From the NCBI GenBank assembly GCA_947501475.1, contig CANMWA010000005.1, forward strand, positions 62,001 to 126,000: a stretch of 64,000 nt of DNA, read 5' to 3'. The position numbers were made by a program, and so were the translations under genes. The stretch comes from an uncultured Aquimarina sp. (GTDB lineage Bacteria; Bacteroidota; Bacteroidia; Flavobacteriales; Flavobacteriaceae). The notes beneath the pieces were generated by a model. The model did not search any database. It saw nothing but the letters and a program-made list of their open reading frames with translations, and had not been told where the DNA came from. This document shows, piece after piece, positions 16,385 through 23,877 of this stretch (its first letter is position 1; every line of letters starts with the position of its first letter).

Positions 16385-17380
16385 TTAGTTTTTACTCAAT
16401 TCTTGTACTTTTTTCAACGCTTCTAATCCTTTACCAGAAAGTAAAGATTCTTTGGCTTTTTCGAACCCTTGTATTGGGGTTAATTTTTCTACGGTAGCGA
16501 TTGCCATTCCGGCATTAGCACATACCACATTGTTTTGTGCTTCGGTTCCTTTTCCGCTTAAGATCTTCATAAAGATATTTGCAGACTCCTCTATAGAATC
16601 TCCTCCGACTATTTCATCCATTTTTAAAGCACTGACTCCAAAATCCTGAGGAGTTAACATGCCTTCAGTATTATTGGAAATGGTTTTGGTGTTTCCGGTA
16701 AGCGAAATTTCATCATATCCATCTAGGGCATGAATAATAGTAAAGTTTTTATCTGTGTTTTGATATAAGTATCCATACATTCTTGCCAGTTCGAGGTTAA
16801 AAACACCTACGATTTGATTTTTCGGAAATGCAGGATTCACCATTGGCCCTAACATATTGAAGAAAGTTTTTACACCTAATTCTCTACGAATTGGGGCTAC
16901 GTTTTTCATGGCTGGATGAAATAACGGGGCATGCAATACACAAATACCAGCTTCATCGATACTACGTTTTAGAAAATCTTTATCGTTACTAAATTTAATG
17001 CCTAAATGTTCCATCACATTAGAGCTTCCGCATTTGGAAGAGACACCATAATTACCATGTTTGGTAACTTTGATTCCTGCTCCTGCCGAAACAAATGATG
17101 ATAACGTAGAGATATTAAATGTATCTTTTCCATCACCTCCTGTACCGCAAAGGTCAATAGGGTTATATTCGCTAAGATCTACAGCTAAGCAAAGCTCTAA
17201 TAAAGCATCTCTAAAGCCTTCTAGTTCTTCGACAGTAATACTACGCATCATATATACAGTTAAAAAAGATGCAATCTGGCTTTGGTTATATGCTCCTTTA
17301 GAAATATTAACCAAAACGCCTTTGGCTTCTTCTTTAGAGATGGTTTCGTGATTGATTAATCTGTTGAGTAAGTTTTTCAT
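16385..17380 (-). CDS. trpD: Anthranilate phosphoribosyltransferase
   Basis: The 331-residue enzyme joins anthranilate to PRPP. Seen: DLCGTGGDGKDTFNISTLSS with the PRPP loop, VTKHGNYGVSSKCGSSN, VLHAPLFHPAMKNVAPIRR, FNMLGPMVNPA, and IHALDGYDEISLTG. The length is normal. The ATG is preceded by a purine-rich stretch (AGAGGGG read on the minus strand) contributed by a repeat at 17382-17420, which may act as an accidental ribosome-binding site. Confidence 0.97.
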   Translation of the reverse strand: MKNLLNRLINHETISKEEAKGVLVNISKGAYNQSQIASFLTVYMMRSITVEELEGFRDALLELCLAVDLSEYNPIDLCGTGGDGKDTFNISTLSSFVSAGAGIKVTKHGNYGVSSKCGSSNVMEHLGIKFSNDKDFLKRSIDEAGICVLHAPLFHPAMKNVAPIRRELGVKTFFNMLGPMVNPAFPKNQIVGVFNLELARMYGYLYQNTDKNFTIIHALDGYDEISLTGNTKTISNNTEGMLTPQDFGVSALKMDEIVGGDSIEESANIFMKILSGKGTEAQNNVVCANAGMAIATVEKLTPIQGFEKAKESLLSGKGLEALKKVQELSKN

Positions 17381-17381
17381 A

Positions 17382-17420
17382 GGCCCCTCTCCCCAGCCCT
17401 CTCCTCAAAGTGGAGAGGAA
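17382..17420. repeat. GAGAGGGCTGGGG-type repeat before trpD
   Basis: Read on the minus strand: CCTCTCCACTTTGAGGAGAG followed by GGCTGGGGAGAGGGG, ending three bases before the trpD ATG. CTCTCC pairs with GGAGAG. The same type occurs at 39774-39809, also just before a start codon. Confidence 0.7.
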
Positions 17421-17460
17421 GCTTATTTGGGTTGTTTTTTAAATTAATACTTTTCATTAT

Positions 17461-17558
17461 TTACTCGATAATCGAGATTTAAATGCTCCGAGGCTTGCCT
17501 CGGAGCCAAAATTATTTTCCGCTCAATGCCTCGTGGGCTTGCCCCGAGGTAGTTTACT
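17461..17558. repeat. 98-bp structured repeat, copy 1 (trpG-trpD gap)
   Basis: This 98-bp unit matches the one at 19705-19802 at 94 of 98 positions, in the same orientation. It holds a short palindrome (CTCGATAATCGAG), a perfect hairpin (GCTCCGAGG with CCTCGGAGC) and a second hairpin (CCTCGTGGG with CCCCGAGG). The two copies flank trpE-trpG. Confidence 0.9.
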
Positions 17559-17566
17559 TTTTGAAG

Positions 17567-18139
17567 TCAATTATTGATCCAATTTTCTAACATTTTTTTT
17601 CCGTCTGGAGTTAATACAGATTCTGGATGAAATTGTACCCCGCGCACATCTAATTCTTTATGTCTCAAGGACATTATTTGCCCGTTTTCGTCGTAAGATG
17701 TAACCTCTAAACAATCAGGTAGGTTTTTGTCGGCTACTACCCAGGAGTGATATCTTCCTACATCAAAAGTTGTGTCTAATCCTTTAAAAAGAAGAGCATC
17801 GTTTACAGAAAGTGTTACGTGTGTAGCAACTCCATGGTATACTTCATCGAGATTGATAAGGTTGCCACCAAAAACTTCGCCTATAGCTTGCTGCCCTAAA
17901 CAAACACCAAAAATACTTTTTGTGGTAGCATATTTGGCAATGATTTCTTTTAACAATCCTGCTTCATCCGGGATCCCTGGACCAGGAGAGAGTAAGATTT
18001 TTTGAAAGGGCTCTATTTCTTCTAATCGTAATTGATCATTACGCTTTACAGTAACCTCGCATCCCAGATCTTCTAGATAGTGAACTAGATTGTATACGAA
18101 TGAATCGTAGTTGTCTATTACTAATAATTTTTTACTCAT
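17567..18139 (-). CDS. trpG: Anthranilate synthase glutamine amidotransferase subunit
   Basis: The 190-residue class I amidotransferase supplies ammonia to TrpE. Visible: LLVIDNYDSFVYNLVHYLE, LSPGPGIPDEAG, GVCLGQQAIGEVFGG with the catalytic Cys, and GVQFHPESVLTPDG with the His-Glu pair. It may also serve folate synthesis (pabA role), as is common. It lies between trpE and trpD. Confidence 0.97.
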   Translation of the reverse strand: MSKKLLVIDNYDSFVYNLVHYLEDLGCEVTVKRNDQLRLEEIEPFQKILLSPGPGIPDEAGLLKEIIAKYATTKSIFGVCLGQQAIGEVFGGNLINLDEVYHGVATHVTLSVNDALLFKGLDTTFDVGRYHSWVVADKNLPDCLEVTSYDENGQIMSLRHKELDVRGVQFHPESVLTPDGKKMLENWINN

Positions 18140-18202
18140 TTTGACATGTATGTCATCCTAAATTTATTTCAGGATCTGTTTTTTTAATTATTTTCCTTTT
18201 TT

Positions 18203-18285
18203 TGTGTTAGGGATTGAGGCTTTGTTGGAGCTCATCTACGATAGCGACTGCCGAAAGCCCGACCCGTTTTATACGGGTAACACCC
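18203..18285. repeat. Flavobacterial intergenic repeat, GCCCGACCC type, copy 2
   Basis: It runs GTGTTAGGGATTGAGGC, a variable middle with GTTGGAGCTC, then GACTGCCGAAAGCCCGACCC and a small hairpin (ACCCGTTTTATACGGGT). It ends at the trpE stop codon. The same ends occur at 11420-11530. Confidence 0.7.
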
Positions 18286-19683
18286 TTATATTTCTTCTGC
18301 TAGTTTTAATGCCTTTGTTAGTGCTCCTAGTTTATTATATACTTCTTGTAATTCATTTTCTTCATTAGATTCATTTACTAATCCTGCTCCAGCTTGCCAA
18401 TGTAATACGTGATTTTTACTTAAAAATGTTCTAATCATAATGGCGTGATTGAAATTTCCTGAGAAATCCATAAAACCAATAGCTCCCCCATAGAAGTCAC
18501 GATTTACAGTTTCATATTTTTCGATAAGTTGCATGGCCATATGTTTTGGTGCGCCACTTAATGTACCTGCAGGAAAAGTATCTGCGACTACTTGCATTGT
18601 GGTAGTATCTGCATGTTTTTTACCGGTGACTTTACTCACCAGGTGAATCACATGAGAATAAAATTGAACTTCTCTGTAGGTATCTACGGTAACATTACTA
18701 CCATTGCGACTAAGATCATTTCTGGCTAAATCAACCAACATTACATGTTCTGCATTTTCTTTTTCGTCTACTGATAGCTTCTTCGCTAATTCGGCATCTT
18801 GCTCATCATTTCCGGTACGTTTAAAAGTTCCTGCAATCGGATGGATTTCGGCAATATCATTTTTGACAACCAGTTGTGCTTCTGGAGAACTGCCAAATAT
18901 TTTGAAATCCCCATAATCAAAATAGAATAAATAAGGAGATGGATTGATACTGCGTAGTGCGCGATATACATTAAATTCGTCTCCTTTAAATTTTTGTGAA
19001 AAACGTTTTGAGAGCACAAGTTGAAAAACATCTCCGCGCAGACAATGTTTTTTTGCCAATGCTACATGTTCTTTGTACTGTTCATCATCTAGATTTGAAA
19101 TAGTTTGGGCGACAGTTTTAAAATTATAGGACGCAAAGTTTTTGACCTTTAGTAAAGATTCTATTTCGTCAATATTACTTTCGGATTCATAACAATGTGC
19201 AAAAATAAATGCCTCGTTAGTAAAATTACTGATAGCAATTATATTTTGATAGACTGTATAATGCAGGTCGGGGATATGCAATCCTTCTTCTTTTTTTGAA
19301 ATTGAAATGTCTTCAAAATAACGAACCGCATCATATGAGATGTAACCAAAAAGACCATTGTTGATGAATTTAAAATTACTTTTTGAAGTTACGAACTGCT
19401 GTCCAAACTGTTCTACTATTTGTGGGATATTGGTTTCAGGAGTTATTTTTGTTTTGGTACTACTTTTATCGGGGAAAGATTGATAGATGGTTTCGTTTTC
19501 TACTTTTATTGTTGCAATGGGATTACAACAGATATAAGAGAAACTATTTTCGCTACCCCTGTAGTCGTTGTTTTCTAGTAATAGACTATTTGGGAAACGG
19601 TCTCTAATTTTCAAGTAGACACTTACCGGAGTAAAGGTGTCTGCAAGAATTTGTTTGAAATGTGTGGTTAATTTATAACTCAT
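18286..19683 (-). CDS. trpE: Anthranilate synthase component I
   Basis: The 465-residue chorismate-using enzyme makes anthranilate with ammonia from TrpG. Family motifs: VFQLVLSKRFSQKFKG, PSPYLFYFDYGDFKIFGSSP, HPIAGTFKRTGNDEQDAELA, DEKENAEHVMLVDLARNDLS, TFPAGTLSGAPKHMAMQLIE, and GGAIGFMDFSGN. An N-terminal LLENNDYRG segment lies at the feedback-site position (classical LLES). It is the first structural gene of the operon and lies about 190 bases after the leader peptide stop codon, behind an attenuator. Confidence 0.97.
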   Translation of the reverse strand: MSYKLTTHFKQILADTFTPVSVYLKIRDRFPNSLLLENNDYRGSENSFSYICCNPIATIKVENETIYQSFPDKSSTKTKITPETNIPQIVEQFGQQFVTSKSNFKFINNGLFGYISYDAVRYFEDISISKKEEGLHIPDLHYTVYQNIIAISNFTNEAFIFAHCYESESNIDEIESLLKVKNFASYNFKTVAQTISNLDDEQYKEHVALAKKHCLRGDVFQLVLSKRFSQKFKGDEFNVYRALRSINPSPYLFYFDYGDFKIFGSSPEAQLVVKNDIAEIHPIAGTFKRTGNDEQDAELAKKLSVDEKENAEHVMLVDLARNDLSRNGSNVTVDTYREVQFYSHVIHLVSKVTGKKHADTTTMQVVADTFPAGTLSGAPKHMAMQLIEKYETVNRDFYGGAIGFMDFSGNFNHAIMIRTFLSKNHVLHWQAGAGLVNESNEENELQEVYNKLGALTKALKLAEEI

Positions 19684-19704
19684 TTTAATGATACTAGTTT
19701 TATT

Positions 19705-19802
19705 TTACTCGATAATCGAGATTTAAATGCTCCGAGGCTTGTCTCGAAGCCAAAATTATTTTCCGCTCAATACCTCGTGGGCTTGCCCCGAGATAGTTTA
19801 CT
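19705..19802. repeat. 98-bp structured repeat, copy 2 (between attenuator and trpE)
   Basis: It is a near-identical copy of 17461-17558 with four substitutions. One (GCCT to GTCT) keeps pairing as a G-T wobble and another breaks one pair. It lies in the untranslated leader of trpE, downstream of the terminator, so its hairpins are transcribed only on read-through. Confidence 0.9.
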
Positions 19803-19810
19803 ATTAGGCA

Positions 19811-19846
19811 ATAAAAAAAGGCTTGTCGTGAATTTGACAAGCCTTT
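19811..19846 (-). terminator. trp attenuator terminator
   Basis: An 11-bp stem (19817-19827 with 19836-19846, AAAGGCTTGTC arms) is followed on the minus strand by seven T. It lies between the trp leader peptide and trpE. Its loop-side segment GTCGTGA (19825-19831) is complementary to TCACGAC (19881-19887), which would form the competing antiterminator. Confidence 0.88.
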
Positions 19847-19875
19847 GATATGTTTACTTAACATAATAATAGGAG

Positions 19876-19938
19876 CTATCTCACGACGTTTTCGTTTTGA
19901 GATGACCACCACCAATTATTTGTTAAGATTATTTTCAT
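19876..19938 (-). CDS. trpL: trp operon leader peptide
   Basis: The reading frame encodes a 20-residue peptide, MKIILTNNWWWSSQNENVVR. Three adjacent TGG codons (19906-19914) sense charged tRNA-Trp. A pause hairpin (19878-19883 with 19898-19903, plus inner pairs) overlaps its end. Ribosome stalling at the Trp codons would free 19881-19887 to pair with 19825-19831, preventing the terminator. This is the E. coli type of logic with unrelated sequence. It starts about 10 bases after the predicted transcription start. Confidence 0.88.
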   Translation of the reverse strand: MKIILTNNWWWSSQNENVVR

Positions 19939-19954
19939 TTTTTATTTGTTGAGC

Positions 19955-19987
19955 CAAATATATAAATTAATTATAATTCAATACAAA
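19955..19987 (-). promoter_or_regulatory. Promoter of the trp operon
   Basis: On the minus strand TTTG (19987-19984), 21 bases, then TATATTTG (19962-19955) match the Bacteroidetes consensus exactly. Transcription would begin near 19948, just ahead of the leader peptide and right after the YceI gene. Confidence 0.75.
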
Positions 19988-19993
19988 AAAAAA

Positions 19994-20560
19994 TTACATT
20001 TTTAAGTCTACAGCTAATTCGAATTCGTCATCAATAGTTTTATCACCTAAATTATCAAAGAAACTTCCTGATCCATATTTGATATCATATTTTACTCTGT
20101 TAACTTTAAGTTTAGTTGAAGCAGTACCATCGTTTACAACTAAATCAAATTGGATAGGATTTGTTTTTCCTTTGATAGTTAAATCTCCAGCAATTGCATA
20201 GCCTTTATCTGTTTTTTTAGCTTTTAGGACTACTAGTTTTGCTGTTTTATGATTTTTGATTCCGAAAAAGTCATCAGAGCTTAAGTGCCCTTCTAATTTT
20301 TCTTTTCCTTTTCCTGCTTCAAGATCTGTAACAGCAAGTGTTGTCATATCAACGGTAAATTCACCTCCGGTAATGTTCTCACCATCAAATACAAGGTGTC
20401 CTTCAGATAAGTTTAATGTGCCAGTATGTGACCCAGTTACTTTTTTACCGGTCCAATTAATTGAACTTTCTGATGCTTTAATTTCTTTTTTCTGAGCAAA
20501 AGCTGATGTAGCTGTAATAATAGCAATGACTAGGATTAGTGATTTAAGTCTAGTTTTCAT
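19994..20560 (-). CDS. YceI family periplasmic protein
   Basis: The 188-residue protein has a signal peptide cut after SAFA and a YceI lipocalin-like barrel that in known members binds isoprenoid quinone-like lipids. Visible: SSINWTGKKVTGSHTGTLNL, GGEFTVDMTTLAV, LEGHLSSDDFFGIKNHKTAKL, GDLTIKGKTNPIQFDL, and a closing DEFELAVDLKM. It lies 33 bases after a MarR regulator gene and is likely controlled by it. Its role may be in stress or lipid handling; that is inference. Confidence 0.93.
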   Translation of the reverse strand: MKTRLKSLILVIAIITATSAFAQKKEIKASESSINWTGKKVTGSHTGTLNLSEGHLVFDGENITGGEFTVDMTTLAVTDLEAGKGKEKLEGHLSSDDFFGIKNHKTAKLVVLKAKKTDKGYAIAGDLTIKGKTNPIQFDLVVNDGTASTKLKVNRVKYDIKYGSGSFFDNLGDKTIDDEFELAVDLKM

Positions 20561-20593
20561 AATTTAAAATTTATTTATGTTAGTGATTATTTT

Positions 20594-21046
20594 TTATGTT
20601 CTTAATTTATTTAATAATTCATTTAAGTTTATAAGATCTTTTTCTGAAAGTTTTGAAGTAATTCTATTTTCAAAATTTGTCATTAAAGGACTTACAAGAT
20701 CAAGAAATTTTATGCCTAGATCGGTAATAGAGATTTCAACTTTTCTACGATTGGATGCACATATAACTCTTTTAACATACCCTTTATTGATCAGTTTGTC
20801 TACCAATCGGGTTGTATTGCTCATTTTGCTAACCATTCTTTCTTGTATAGTACATAGGTTGGCTGGTTTTCCTTTTTGACCATTTAAAATTCTTAACACA
20901 TTAAATTGCTGAATAGAAATATCATGAGGTTTTAATTCTAGATTGATTTTATCCATAATCCAATTCTCGGTATATAACAGGTTTACTATTACTTTACGCG
21001 GAAGAGGAAGCTCTACTTCAGTTTTTATGAGTTTTTCTATATTCAA
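20594..21046 (-). CDS. MarR family transcriptional regulator
   Basis: The 150-residue protein has the winged helix-turn-helix of MarR: ISIQQFNVLRILNGQKGKPA, then ERMVSKMSNTTRLVDKLINKG for the recognition helix, and VICASNRRKVEISITDLG for the wing. It starts at TTG (21046); no ATG lies near the family N-terminus. A perfect 16-bp palindrome just upstream overlaps a -7 box, so it probably represses itself and the YceI gene. Its ligand is unknown. Confidence 0.9.
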   Translation of the reverse strand: MNIEKLIKTEVELPLPRKVIVNLLYTENWIMDKINLELKPHDISIQQFNVLRILNGQKGKPANLCTIQERMVSKMSNTTRLVDKLINKGYVKRVICASNRRKVEISITDLGIKFLDLVSPLMTNFENRITSKLSEKDLINLNELLNKLRT

Positions 21047-21059
21047 TTGTATTTACAAT

Positions 21060-21078
21060 ATTTGTATATACAAATGTA
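21060..21078 (-). promoter_or_regulatory. MarR operator palindrome overlapping a -7 box
   Basis: ATTTGTATATACAAAT (21060-21075) is a perfect 16-bp palindrome of MarR-operator size, 14 bases before the marR start. On the minus strand TACATTTG (21078-21071) is an exact -7 box overlapping it. Binding would block RNA polymerase. Confidence 0.7.
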
Positions 21079-21286
21079 TGTTCATTTCTGTTTCAGAAAT
21101 TATAAATTGATATTAATTCTTTGTTAAATTTAATTTTCGGATTGTGTTAAATAGTATTATTGCCAACCAAAATAGTATTACTATTAGAATTTGTTATTTG
21201 TAAAATAATCTTAATTTTTTTAGATAAAATATAGAAACCTTGTTAATTTCCTTTTGGATCATTAATGGTTTTAATACATTAGTAGT

Positions 21287-21808
21287 ATGTCGAGATCGAT
21301 TTTTTATATTGTATTGGTAGTTGTTTTAACGAATTGTAAAGGGGAACAAAAAATAGCACTAGATGCTACAAATGTTTTTACTAGTAAGGGAGTAGAAATA
21401 CCTATGTATGATTTTAAGAGCTTCGAACCATTATTAAAAATCAATGATGGAAAAACTAGGGTAATTAATTTCTGGGCTACTTGGTGTAAACCTTGTGTTG
21501 CTGAATTACCATATTTTGAATTAGTTAATAGTAGATATTCTAATGATAAAGTTGAAGTGATTTTGGTAAGTTTAGATTTGCCAAATCATGTAGAATCTAA
21601 GTTAATTCCATTTTTAAAAAAACAAAACATAGAGAGTAAGGTAATTTTATTAGATGATCCTGATGCAAATAATTGGATTCCTAAGGTTAATGCTAACTGG
21701 TCTGGTTCTATTCCTGCTACTATAATTTATAAAGGAAATACCGTTAATTTTTACGAAAGATCTTTTACTTATAATGAATTAGAAAAAGAGCTTAAAAAAA
21801 TATTATAA
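21287..21808 (+). CDS. TlpA/ResA-like thioredoxin-fold lipoprotein
   Basis: The 173-residue protein has a lipobox ending in TNC (Cys17) and a thioredoxin domain with VINFWATWCKPCVAELPYFE (active Cys67 and Cys70). A cis-Pro is seen in GSIPATIIYKG. It would reduce disulfides on the periplasmic side of a membrane, for example in cytochrome maturation or oxidative defence. A second thioredoxin-like gene follows 26 bases later and two rhodaneses after that, a thiol-handling cluster. Confidence 0.9.
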   Translation: MSRSIFYIVLVVVLTNCKGEQKIALDATNVFTSKGVEIPMYDFKSFEPLLKINDGKTRVINFWATWCKPCVAELPYFELVNSRYSNDKVEVILVSLDLPNHVESKLIPFLKKQNIESKVILLDDPDANNWIPKVNANWSGSIPATIIYKGNTVNFYERSFTYNELEKELKKIL

Positions 21809-21834
21809 CCAAATACCAAATAAAACGTATACAT

Positions 21835-22461
21835 ATGAAAACTTTAAAAATTCTTGTTGGAGTAGCCTTTGTGATTGCCATAAGTGCTTTTGCAATTGAT
21901 AAAGTTTCTACTTCAGAAATTGTTGGAGGTTATACTATAGGAGATATTGCCACTGATTTTGAATTAAAAAATATAGATGAGACTATGATTTCTTTAGCTA
22001 ATTATAATGAAGCTAAAGGATTTATTGTGATTTTTACCTGTAATCATTGTCCTTATTCTGTTGCTTATGAAGACAGAATCGTAGCATTAGATAAAATGTT
22101 TAAGACAAAAGGATATCCTGTTATAGCCATAAACCCAAATAATCCAAAGGCATATCCCGATGATAGCTTTGAAAATATGAAGGTTAGAGCAAAAGATAAA
22201 GGATTTACTTTTCCTTATTTGTTTGATGATGGTCAAAAAATATACCCTCAATATGGGGCTACAAAAACACCTCATGTATATGTTTTGCAAAAAACTTCTG
22301 AAGGTAATACTGTACGATATATAGGAGCTATAGATAATAACTACAAAGACCCTTCTGCAGCAAATAAAAAATATGTAGAGGATGCTGTAAATGCACTGCT
22401 TAAAGGAGAAAAAGTTCCTGTAGAAATTACCAAGGCTATTGGTTGTAGTATTAAAGCCTAG
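21835..22461 (+). CDS. Thioredoxin-family (redoxin) secreted protein
   Basis: The 208-residue protein has an N-terminal signal or anchor helix and a redoxin domain of the AhpC/TSA-like type: IGDIATDFELKNIDETMISL, then FTCNHCPYSVAYEDR with Cys69 and Cys72, VIAINPNNPKAYPDDS, and TPHVYVLQ. The CNHC motif marks a subgroup common in Bacteroidetes, usually called thioredoxin family protein, with unknown partner. It is likely co-transcribed with the gene before it. Confidence 0.88.
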   Translation: MKTLKILVGVAFVIAISAFAIDKVSTSEIVGGYTIGDIATDFELKNIDETMISLANYNEAKGFIVIFTCNHCPYSVAYEDRIVALDKMFKTKGYPVIAINPNNPKAYPDDSFENMKVRAKDKGFTFPYLFDDGQKIYPQYGATKTPHVYVLQKTSEGNTVRYIGAIDNNYKDPSAANKKYVEDAVNALLKGEKVPVEITKAIGCSIKA

Positions 22462-22582
22462 TAAATAAGTTTATTTTTTTTATATAAATGATTTGTATAG
22501 CATATACATTTCATAAAGGACTCTTATATTTGTAAGGAATATAAATTAAGATTGTCCAATTTTAGTATAATACATTGTATAA

Positions 22583-22897
22583 ATGGCAGAAGATATCACA
22601 CAAGAAGAATGGCAAGAGCTTATCAAAAAAGATGATAACGCAATAATTTTAGATGTTAGAACAGAAGAAGAAGTAGAAGATGGTTTTATTCCAGATATGT
22701 TAAATATAGATATTCGTTTGGGACAAGGTTTTCTGGATGAAGTTGAGAAACTTGATAAATCCAAAAATTATTATGTGTACTGTCGATCAGGAGCGCGTAG
22801 CGCACAAGCATGTACGCTTATGAGCCAAATGGGATTCGAAACTACTTACAATCTTATTGGTGGTTTTATGAATTGGGATGGAGAAACTGCCGAGTAA
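22583..22897 (+). CDS. Rhodanese-like protein, cytoplasmic
   Basis: The 104-residue single-domain rhodanese has AIILDVRTEEEVEDGFIPDMLN and the active loop YCRSGARSAQ with Cys67. It lacks a signal peptide, so it acts in the cytoplasm, moving sulfane sulfur. A second rhodanese gene that is exported follows three bases later. Confidence 0.93.
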   Translation: MAEDITQEEWQELIKKDDNAIILDVRTEEEVEDGFIPDMLNIDIRLGQGFLDEVEKLDKSKNYYVYCRSGARSAQACTLMSQMGFETTYNLIGGFMNWDGETAE

Positions 22898-22900
22898 TTT

Positions 22901-23305
22901 ATGAATATGATAATAAAACCATTTTTATTAGTTGCTTTTGTTTTTGTTGCATTTATCAGTTGTAAAAATGCAGTTGATGACTCTTCTAGAGTAGAGCTTA
23001 TTACCGTTGAAGATATGGATTCGTTATTAAAAATGGAAAAAGTACAGCTAGTAGATGTTCGTACTCCCGAAGAATACGCTGAAGGTCATATCGAAGGAGC
23101 GATAAACATTAATTTTAATGATGATAACTTTGTTGACCTTATTGCCAAAGTGGATAAATCAAAACCAGTTGCAGTATACTGTGGTCGAGGAGGTAGAAGT
23201 GGTAGATGCTCTGCTTATATGAAAAAAGCAGGATTTACAAAAATATATGACCTAGATGGCGGAATTACAGAATGGAAGTTTAAAGGCAAAAAGATAGCCA
23301 GATAA
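22901..23305 (+). CDS. Rhodanese-like lipoprotein
   Basis: The 134-residue protein has a lipobox ending in ISC (Cys21) and a rhodanese domain with VQLVDVRTPEEYAEGHIEGA and the active loop YCGRGGRSG with Cys94. It acts outside the inner membrane. It is paired with a cytoplasmic rhodanese three bases upstream, which suggests one sulfur-transfer unit on both sides of the membrane (inference). Confidence 0.92.
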   Translation: MNMIIKPFLLVAFVFVAFISCKNAVDDSSRVELITVEDMDSLLKMEKVQLVDVRTPEEYAEGHIEGAININFNDDNFVDLIAKVDKSKPVAVYCGRGGRSGRCSAYMKKAGFTKIYDLDGGITEWKFKGKKIAR

Positions 23306-23877
23306 ATCTTTCTTGTTTAAAAATTCCATCTACTTACTGATGTTTTATACCCCTGTGTGTAACAAAACAATAATCTCGTTTTCTGATTTAAATCACATAA
23401 AATAAATTCTTTTTATCAGTACGTTCTTCATTTGGAAGAGCCGTATAACTCCTCTTCGGGGATTGATCTGCACAACAGTTGTATATTCTTTCAAATAATT
23501 ATACTTGTTTGGTTTCGATATTTAACATATTGCCTCTTCTTTTAATAGAAAAAGACTTCTCATGCAATAAGAAAATGTTATACACAAATTAATTTATGGA
23601 GCTTTTTATTGATTATACGGTTGATATAAAGTGCCTAGTGTGTATAACATGATAATTGATTATTATTGCCATAAGCATAAATGCTTAGTATAAGGTTTTA
23701 GACTACTATGATCCTAATGTTAATCAAGATATAAAGATTTAATTAACTGAAACGGATTCTGATATTTATATGAAAATAAGAATGGTAAGGTGATGAGTGT
23801 ATATATATAGAACTTCTATGAGAGAAACCTTTTATGAATGAGTGGTTGCAATAATTGAGAACAAAACTTAAATTGAT
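23306..23877. other. 572-bp AT-rich gap with a perfect inverted repeat
   Basis: No gene is supported here. The only clear structure is a 12-bp inverted repeat, listed separately. The gap is unusually long for this region and leads to a gene of unknown function. Confidence 0.5.
23575..23650. repeat. Perfect 12-bp inverted repeat with 52-base spacer
   Basis: ATGTTATACACA (23575-23586) and TGTGTATAACAT (23639-23650) are exact complements. It could be a hairpin, a pair of operator half-sites or the ends of a small non-autonomous repeat. Confidence 0.6.

Noticed and set aside
19700..19915. Minus-strand frame of 71 codons before trpE
   Set aside because: It crosses the attenuator and the 98-bp repeat; the true leader frame is the 20-residue one with three Trp codons.
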